From Paratrimastix pyriformis (Eukaryota > Preaxostyla > Paratrimastigidae): DNA of 64,000 nt. The translations under genes were made by a program, and so were the position numbers. The stretch is from assembly GCA_027972325.1 (NCBI GenBank), contig JAPMOS010000163.1, positions 1-64,000 of the forward strand, in the 5' to 3' direction. Positions 57,701 through 64,000 of the stretch are shown here, in pieces (positions within the stretch are counted from its first letter, which is position 1; each line of letters begins with the position of its first letter). Under the pieces are notes generated by a model that saw only the letters and a program-made list of their open reading frames with translations, searched no databases and was not told the origin of the DNA.

Positions 57701-60700
57701 CCACGCCCGCCAGTCCACCCTCCCAGCCCGCCTCCCCACGGGACACCATCACTCACCGCTCCCCTTGCCGCGCTCCCCTCGGGTCCGGGGCCCTGGCAGT
57801 GGGTCTGGGGTCGGTGGGCCGGGCGGCGACTGCGTCGTCCCCCGGGGGCACCTCGGCCCGCCCCTCGAACATCAGCGCACGCTCGGCGGCCTCCCGCACG
57901 CCCATGACTCAGCGCCAAGCGTCCGTCCCGCCCGACCGCCCGCCCGCCCGCCCCGTGTCACGGCCTGCTGTTGGGCTGCCGGGCCCGATGGGCCCCAGGG
58001 CGCCCCCTCTTCAGATAAAGTTCATCTTTATCGGCACAACGAGGGATGGGAAATCATGTCTTGTACGACGGTATTTGGGCGATGAGAATAAGCCGCTCCC
58101 CGATCCCACTGGTGGGCGGGTTTCTCTGTCTGTGTGCTGCTGGGCGGGTCTGCGAGCAGCCAGCAGGCCGAGGTGCAGGACGTGGTCGCCCAGGAGGCCC
58201 GCGACGCCTACGAGCGGGACATGGCCCTCGAGTGGGCCGACCTGGAGGCCTGCATCCTGCCCCCGCCCCGCCGCCCCGCCCAGGCGCCGTGTCGCCGCCG
58301 CCCAGGCGCCGCCCATGCGCCGCCCAGGCGCCGCCCATGCGCCGCCCATGCGTGGTGGCGGCCCCGCTCTCTCCTGATCCCGGGCGGGCCGTGGGCCGTG
58401 GGCCGTGGGCGTGGGGCCGGCGGGGACGACGCAGGACTGGGATGCCGCCAGCGAGGAGGCCCCCGACCATCCGCCGGCCCCCCAGCCTCAGGAGCCCCGA
58501 GCCCCGCAGGAAGAGGGAGGCGGCCAGGCGGACGAGGGGCAGCCCAAGCCGCCCGGGCCCGCCTCGCCCCTGCGCCCCAAGGGGCCTGGGGCCCCTGCCA
58601 CCCCCCTGGCGCCCGTCCCGGAGCGCTTCGCCAGCCGGCTCACCATGGGCGGTCCGTCGGCCCACCGCCCTCCACCTGCCCGCGCCGGGACCACGCATGC
58701 CCTCCCCTCGCTTGGCTTGCCCTCGCTTGGCTTGCCCTCGCTTGGCTTGCCCTCGCTTGGCTTGCCCTCGCTTGGCTTGCCCGCGGACCTTCACCATCAT
58801 CTTCGGCCTTCCCCGCCCTCGCCCCCCGCCCCCGCCGGGTTACCGCAGGGGGCCCCGGGACAGGCTTCCTCTTCGGGGCCGCCGGCGGGCCGGAGAGCGG
58901 CGAGGAGGCCAACCCGCACCTGGTGGGCATGCTCGCCTCGCCCCCCTCCACCACACGCAGCAGCAGCGGCGACGCCCCGCCTTCCTCCGTCCGCACACCC
59001 CGCCCGCCGGCCACCCCCGGGGCCCCGGCCCCCACACCGCCCGTCCTGCTGGCCCCGCCCAGCCCCAGCACGGCCACGCCCCCCAGCACGGCCCCGACGA
59101 CCGGCCCCCCGGCCGCCTCCGCCCGACCCGGCACGACGGGCACCGGGGCGGCCCCCTCCTCCCCGGCGCTGCCCCCCAGCGGGCGGACGGGGGGCGGCGA
59201 CCTGCCCGCGACGCCCCTCTCGGCCTCGGCCCTCGCGGCCGGCCTGGCCGCCGCCTCGCCACGCCTGGGCTCGGCCAGCGGGCGGACGGCCACCCCGCAA
59301 CAGCAGCAGCAGCAGTGGCGGCTGGCTGGCCTGGAGGGCGAGTGGGGCGCCGAGGGCCCGGCCCGGGTCGCGTCGGTGCCGGTGATCTCCCAGGGGCCCG
59401 TGCGGGTGGGCGGCCATGGGCCGGACATGGAGCTGGTCTCGATCGGGCCCTTCCTGGTCGACGGCCAGCAGGTGGCCCGCTCCCGCACCGAGAGCACCGG
59501 CCACGCGCTGACCGACGAGGTGGAGGCCCTGCGTCAGTCCTGGATCCGCGGCACCCAGGAGATGCGGTCCGCACCCCTGCGCCACTGCCCCGCGCCCTCC
59601 TTTGCCCGCGCCCTCCACCGCGCACCTCCCCCCGCGCCATCCGTGCCCGTACCTATCGATACCCGCCCAACGCGTTTGGCTGGGGCAGCGAGCGGCCGAG
59701 CGCCATCCTCCCAGCGCCTCCACTCACGCCACCCACGCGCATCCCTTTCAGGGAGCGGCTGAGCATGCTGCGCCACCTGCAGGACGCCGGCCCCAGCAGC
59801 CCCACCCCCACCAGCGAGTCCGACGGCAGCAGCGTCAGCAGCAGCAGCAGCAGCATGGACGCCGCCACCGAGGCCGACGCCGGAGCGGACAGCATGGACA
59901 TCGGCCCCGGCCCCGGCCCCGGCCCCGACTCCCAGGGCGGCCAGGAGGCGGCAGGGGCGGGCGGCGGGGCGGGGCCGTCCGCTGGTGGGCCGGATGGGCA
60001 GCCCCGGGACGCGGCGATGCCTCAGCCCCAGCCGGCGGTGGGGGCTCACCCCTCCGCGGGGCCCTCGGGGGCGACCGGGGGCGGGACCGTCGACCGGGCA
60101 GCCTATGCGCGCTACCTGGCCCTGGCCGACCGGTGCGCACACGTGGGGCCGCCCCAGGACGGCCTGCCCTTGCGCGGAGCCGTCACCGCGCCCCCCAGCG
60201 GGCCGGCCCCCTTCACGGGCACCATTCGGTCGGTGGGCCCCTCATGCAGTGCGCACACGCCCTCCCTCCCTCCATCGCTCCATCGCCCCCTCCGATCTCG
60301 TCCCATGCGATGCGCACACTCACTCACCCCTCCCTCCCTCCCTCGCCCGCTCGCCCCCTCCCAGGACTGCCATCCCGGTGGGCAGCGGGGGGTACGCCCC
60401 TGTGCGGGCCTCGGTGGCGCTGCCCCGGTTCGACCTGCTCTCGGCCTACCAGCTCGGGCCCGACATGCAGACCTTCGTCCCGTCCGCCCGCCCGGCCCCC
60501 TTCCCCTCCCCTCACACACCGCACACACCGCACACACCGCACACACCGCACACACCGCCCCCGCCACCGCACGCGCGCACACGGAAGGACATAAACGCCT
60601 CCTTGACGGCACCCTCCTCTCCGCTGGGTGATGGGATGGTGATGGCGGTGCGCACGGCGGCTCCAGGACGACGGCGGTCGAAGCGCATGCCCGCATGCAG

Positions 60701-61132
60701 CCCCCCTCGTCCGCAACGACCGGCCCCGGGAATGCCCAGGCCGCCAGCCCACCCGGCCCCGCGGCTCCGACGGGCGGGGCGGCGCCTCTCCGGCGTGAGC
60801 AAGCGGCCGTCTCGGCCCAGCAGCCCGCTGGCCCTGCCGCTGGCCCTGCCGCTGGCCCTGCCGCTGGCCCTGCCGCTGGCCCTGCCGCTGGCCCTGCCGC
60901 TGGCCCTGCCGCTGGCCCTGCCGCTGGCCCTGCCGCTGGCCCTGCCGCTGGCCCTGCCGCTGGCCCTGCCTCGCCTGCTGCCGACCGACCGCCACCACCA
61001 CAGGGCGAGCCCCAGGGGGCCCAGTGGGACTTCCACGACAAGGGGTGGGTCTGTGGTCCCCGCGCTGGCGGGTCGGGTCGGGTCGGGTCGGGTCGGATGT
61101 GCGTGTGCGGGAGGTCACCCGCCGGGCTGGCC

Positions 61133-61171
<39 letters not shown>

Positions 61172-61683
61172 CTCGTGTCCCGCCCGGGCAGCTGCCGCAC
61201 ATCTCGGCCACCATCGCCCGTCGCCATGCCGAGATTCTCCGGCCCCGCGGTCCGCTACCGGCCTTCCGGACAATGCCCCTCCTCGCCCCTTCCTCCCCCT
61301 TCCTCCCTTTCCTGCCCGCTTCTGTCCCCTCCTGCCCGCTCCTGTCCCCTCCTGCTCCTGCCCAGCTGCTTTGGCCTCCTGCTGACGGTGTGGGCGCCCG
61401 TGGCTTCTGCAGAGCGGACTGAGGCCGCTGCCGTGGCGGCCGCCCGTGGGAAGGTCATCGAGGGCAAGGCCGGCCGGGCCGCGGGTGCGGCGGGTGCGGC
61501 GGGTGCGGCGGCGGGTGTGGCGGAACCACGGGCCGCGGGGGCGGGGGCCGCTCCGGCCTCTCGGCTGACCAACCGGACCAACGCGGGCACCTCCGCTGGC
61601 CCGGGTGGGTCCCCGGCCGCCCGCCGCTCGTGGGGGCCCGGGTCGGCCCCCGCCAAGCCGGCCATCCCTGCCTTGCGGTTGCA

Positions 61684-61719
<36 letters not shown>

Positions 61720-62329
61720 AGCCCAGTTGAGCCCGCCTGGGGTCGGCCAGGAGAGCAGCTGCACCCTGAGCAGCAGCCCCCCGGCCACGGGCACCGAGCC
61801 ATGCAGCTCGCCCGCCACCAGCATGCCGGCCCCGAGCATCGTCACGACCTGCATCCCCCCCGAGGGCAGCCCGCTCCCGCTGAGCCCCGGGCTGCCCGCC
61901 GAGGAGCCCGACCGTGTAGCCTCCGGCCGGCTCTCCGGCCGATCCGGCGCCGCCCAGGCAGCGCCCTTGTTCCCTTCGCCCCTGGTGCCGCCCGTCCTCG
62001 GGCTGCACCCCCACCCCCACCCGGCCGCGCGCACCACCACCGCCGCCACCCCGACCCCCGAGCCACGGAGTTACGAGATGCCTACCGTTGTCTCGGCACG
62101 CAAGCGGCACGAGAGACACCCCCAGCGGGCTCAACTCCCGTCTCCAAAGCCCACCACTCCACTCCCCCCGACGCCAACGTCCCCGGCATCGACATCACCT
62201 CCTTCCATCCTGGCACCAGGTGATGCACTGGCCCTCAAGGGATTTGCTTTCGATCCTGAGGCTGCCAGATTGCTTCCACCGACGCTCGGCAAGGAGATGA
62301 ATCCCGGATTTTATCATCTAGCCGGCTGA
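53454..62329 (+). CDS. Long coiled-coil and low-complexity protein (one gene, possibly two); 5' exons unresolved
   Basis: First firm exon 53454-54644 (acceptor GCGCAG, donor GTCCGC): a short proline run, then about 300 residues of highly charged coiled coil built of RERAAKE, EQAARE and EREQ-type repeats, then a Pro/Ser-rich hinge and GLTKGQIKEDLARMG. Later exons, each ending in the GTCCG-type donor, encode pieces such as SHFQAHNVGLFEGLGALFVE, LGFNPEEYLARLTAQ, LGQMDADLIRERRAAHEEGL, VRTCDDLEVAGWVRAVAAED, RLSMLRHLQDAGPSSPTPT and YAPVRASVALPRFDLLSAYQ, ending FAFDPEAARLLPPTLGKEMN and stop at 62327-62329. There are coding arrays of AGPA (60832-60972) and alanine (61684-61724). No family recognised. 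An AT-rich exon at 58015-58111 with a P-loop could instead open a separate gene, since first exons here are usually AT-rich. The start probably lies at 52.2-53.4 kb. Confidence 0.45.
54667..54820. repeat. Poly-G run followed by (TGGGTG)n
   Basis: About thirty-eight consecutive G residues (54667-54704), a short unique piece, then thirteen GTGTGG hexamers, all within one intron. Strong G-quadruplex potential on the plus strand. Confidence 0.88.
55340..55470. repeat. (CCCTCG)n hexamer array
   Basis: About twenty-two CCCTCG hexamers, intronic. The same hexamer fills another intron at 56680-56757. Confidence 0.9.
58015..58111 (+). other. AT-rich exon with a P-loop (Walker A) motif
   Basis: Reads IKFIFIGTTRDGKSCLVRRY then LGDENKPLPDPT. 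GTTRDGKS fits GxxxxGK[S/T] after a hydrophobic strand, as in small GTPases and dynein light intermediate chains. Codons are far more AT-rich than in the flanking exons. An in-frame ATG lies upstream (57988, MGPRAPPLQ). The next exons (AEVQDVVAQEARDAYERDMA) show no G2-G5 GTPase motifs, so a whole GTPase domain is not supported. Confidence 0.5.
58700..58782. repeat. 15-bp array (CTTGGCTTGCCCTCG)n
   Basis: Five perfect copies in the intron 58653 to about 58848. Confidence 0.9.
60832..60972. repeat. 12-bp coding repeat (GCTGGCCCTGCC), AGPA in protein
   Basis: Twelve near-perfect copies. The frame continuous with QAASPPGPAAPTGGAAP before and ADRPPPPQGEPQGAQWDF after reads (AGPA)n, so this array is likely translated, unlike most arrays here. 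Confidence 0.75.
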
Positions 62330-62446
62330 ACACGATTATGTGCAACCTAATCCTATTGTGTATGTGAGATCGGCCCCCCAAACCAGTGACATCGAATTAA
62401 GGGGCTTCCTCATATTTCCGCAGAGATGAACGCAAGGATCAAGCGT
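62330..62446. other. Convergent spacer before eL39
   Basis: 117 bases between two facing stop codons, AT-rich. Nothing else recognised. Confidence 0.5.
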
Positions 62447-62806
62447 TTAGATGCCGAGCTTCGTGCGACGCCAATGACGACGCTTCGCGTTGTAGCTAAA
62501 GGGGAAAGGAATGATGAGGAACAGGTTCCTTTGTGATGTCGATGCAGACCGAATGCGAGTATCGGTCTTCATGCGGAACCAGGGGGGAATGGGCCGGTTC
62601 TGGTTGCGGAGGTGGCCCATCTTAATCTTGATCTTAAGGGTCTTGTGAGACGGCTAAAGAAACAAAGAAAGAATTGATGAGCGTTTCGAACGACACCCGC
62701 TTGGAAGGACAGAGAATAAAGAGAGGCAACGAGGAGAAGAGAGATCCCAAAAGAGCCCAGGGTTCACCAGAAACAGGGGGCGAAGCAAGGGGCATGGACG
62801 GGCCAT
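62447..62806 (-). CDS. RPL39: Large ribosomal subunit protein eL39
   Basis: Structural protein of the 60S exit tunnel. Exon 3 (62447-62495) encodes [15 protein letters not shown] and stop; exon 2 (62550-62653) encodes [34 protein letters not shown]. The 54-nt intron between them has donor GTCTGC and acceptor TTTAG, phase 2, regenerating the arginine of IRYN. Exons 2 and 3 supply 50 residues, so exon 1 need only add the initiator Met to give the universal 51-aa length. ATG at 62806 is followed directly by GCCCGT, a GC-type variant of the local donor, which leaves exon 1 coding for Met alone, as in several animal RPL39 genes. Short exons without internal ATG hide it from ORF calling. Confidence 0.93.
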
Positions 62807-63013
62807 TTCTGCGGTTCTGCGGAAAGCGCGGGAGGAGGATGGAACACCCCGGGGAAAGTTGATTATCCCAGGCAGCCCCCAAGCCTTTTCCTCTCGAAGA
62901 ACACGAAAAGGGAGCACTCCGTTCCTTTGCCAAATTGTTCGGTGTAATCTCCTCTTATGAGGGAGTTCGGACTTTCGTTGATCCAGGCCGAACTTCCACC
63001 TATCACTTATCGC
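62807..63013. promoter_or_regulatory. Divergent promoter, eL39 / unknown gene
   Basis: 207 bases between outward ATGs. No named element identified. Confidence 0.4.
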
Positions 63014-63613
63014 ATGTCAACCCCAGACTGGTGGGATATTTCGAGCGAGCAGAGTACGTCGCCGTTCAACAAGACTCAGAAGACAGCAAAATTGGAGAAA
63101 CATGGTGTCCCGGGGAGAACGGGGCAGTTTGCAGGGGGGCATTGAGGTTGCCTTTTCTTCTTTTTCTCCGGGCTCCCCCTCTTATATGATGGCCAGCATC
63201 GGGCCCCAAGCAAACTCCCAGAAAGCCACAGCAGCCAGCAGAGTCCGGGTGGGCCGTGGGCGCGCCCATGGACTGGCCGACTGCTCCGCAGCCCGGCCAT
63301 TTCCTTGCCGACCCACGCCATCGGCCCCGTTCTTTCGTGAGTGCCCCCCGAACCGCAGCATGCGTCACGCGCCCATTCAGACACGGCCCCAAAGGCCTAC
63401 CGAGTGGCCGCCGTTCTCGCCCAGACGTGTGAATGTTCTCGCTCAACTGCGATTGAAAGATGGGGAAGAAAAACTACTCCCTCCTACAGGTGTCGAATGA
63501 GCCTCCTCGAACAGCCGATCTTCGGTGCGGATACGTCTCTGGTTAAGCGCGAACTATCCAAACGGCGCGCCAAGATGGAGAAATCTCTTGGTGGTTCAGG
63601 ATGGATGGCGTGA
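63014..63613 (+). CDS. Small protein of unknown function
   Basis: ATG 63014 opens MSTPDWWDISSEQSTSPFNK, then TQKTAKLEKHG. A 32-nt intron (donor GTCCCG, acceptor TTGCAG, phase 0) joins to GGIEVAFSSFSPGSPSYMMA and SIGPQANSQKATAASR, followed by another donor GTCCGG near 63247. The last exon probably reads CRMSLLEQPIFGADTSLV, KRELSKRRAKMEKSLGG, stop at 63613. The middle joins are not resolved. Ser-rich with a basic C-terminus; no domain recognised. Confidence 0.45.
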
Positions 63614-63873
63614 GATCAGGAGCAATCCCCGGTCACGAGGAAATTGAAGGTGCATTCAGGACGAGGAGCACCACCTCCTTCCGGACTTTCCTGGTGCCCT
63701 GTTGCTCATATTCCCCCACAGGCAACGCCGGCTCGGTCCCCCTATCACTCACGACGACCCCGACGGATCCCTTCACTCGAGCCACAACAACTCGGACACA
63801 ACAGCACACGGACACACGATCCAAAAGGCTAGGGTGCTGTTGTTGTACCTGCAGGACCTTTTTGAAAACACTA

Positions 63874-64000
63874 TGGAAACTTCTCACTTGGAAGCGCATA
63901 TTTTTTTGGTCGGGTCTCCTGATCTATCTGATATTTTTTGTGGTGCCAATTGGTGGCAGCGTTTACATCTCGCGCAGTATTGGGGCTGTACTTTTGATGG
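63874..64000 (+). CDS. 5' end of an unidentified gene, cut by window edge
   Basis: ATG 63874: METSHLEAHIFLVGSPDLSD then IFCGANWWQRLHLAQYWGCT, FDG, running off the end. AT-rich like other first exons here. A CTGCAG just upstream (63850-63855) could be an acceptor, so an earlier exon is possible. Too short to assign. Confidence 0.45.

Noticed and set aside
58015-58200. Dynein light intermediate chain or Rab GTPase
   Set aside because: Only the P-loop matches; no ALEYTY, DxxG, NKxD or SAK-type motifs follow in any frame.

Overview
This is a 64 kb piece of nuclear DNA from a flagellated microbial eukaryote. It is GC-rich, dense in genes and very rich in introns (about one per 100-200 coding bases). 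Bacterial features are absent: there are no operons or Shine-Dalgarno sites, and the recognisable proteins are eukaryote-specific and can only be read by splicing. The species cannot be fixed from the sequence. A free-living, intron-rich protist is my inference; a metamonad such as Paratrimastix is only a guess.

Layout from left to right: an EF-hand/WD40 protein of the CFAP337 (WDR49/WDR64) type (minus, 3' end outside the window); MLH3 (minus); a disordered protein (plus); a small two-helix membrane protein (minus), head to head with IFT52 (plus); a 2 kb intergenic block with a duplicated 85 bp element and a 600 bp tandem duplication; a secreted CUB/beta-sandwich type I membrane protein (plus); an AAC4-like protein (minus), head to head with RSPH14 (plus); PCIF1 (plus); NCAPH2 (minus), head to head with a very long C2H2/WD40 protein (plus). 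One intron of that last gene holds a complete antisense gene that resembles HSF2BP. Then come a long coiled-coil/low-complexity protein or pair of proteins (plus), ribosomal protein eL39 (minus), an unidentified small gene (plus) and the start of a last gene (plus).

Two themes recur. Three flagellar proteins (CFAP337-like, IFT52, RSPH14) lie within 29 kb, and three proteins of recombination or chromosome structure (MLH3, NCAPH2, HSF2BP-like) are also present. No operon-like link is implied.

The most unusual general feature is splicing. Intron donors read GTCYGC (GTCCG, GTCTG, GTCGG, a few GTTYG) rather than GTRAGT, in every gene and on both strands, and two introns are GC-AG with donors GCCCGC and GCCCGT. 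Many introns are packed with private minisatellites. Gene 5' ends and shared promoters are AT-rich, while later exons are strongly GC-rich. Most long open frames in the GC-rich parts are therefore shadows or repeat translations. Exon joins given here were checked by reading phase by hand.
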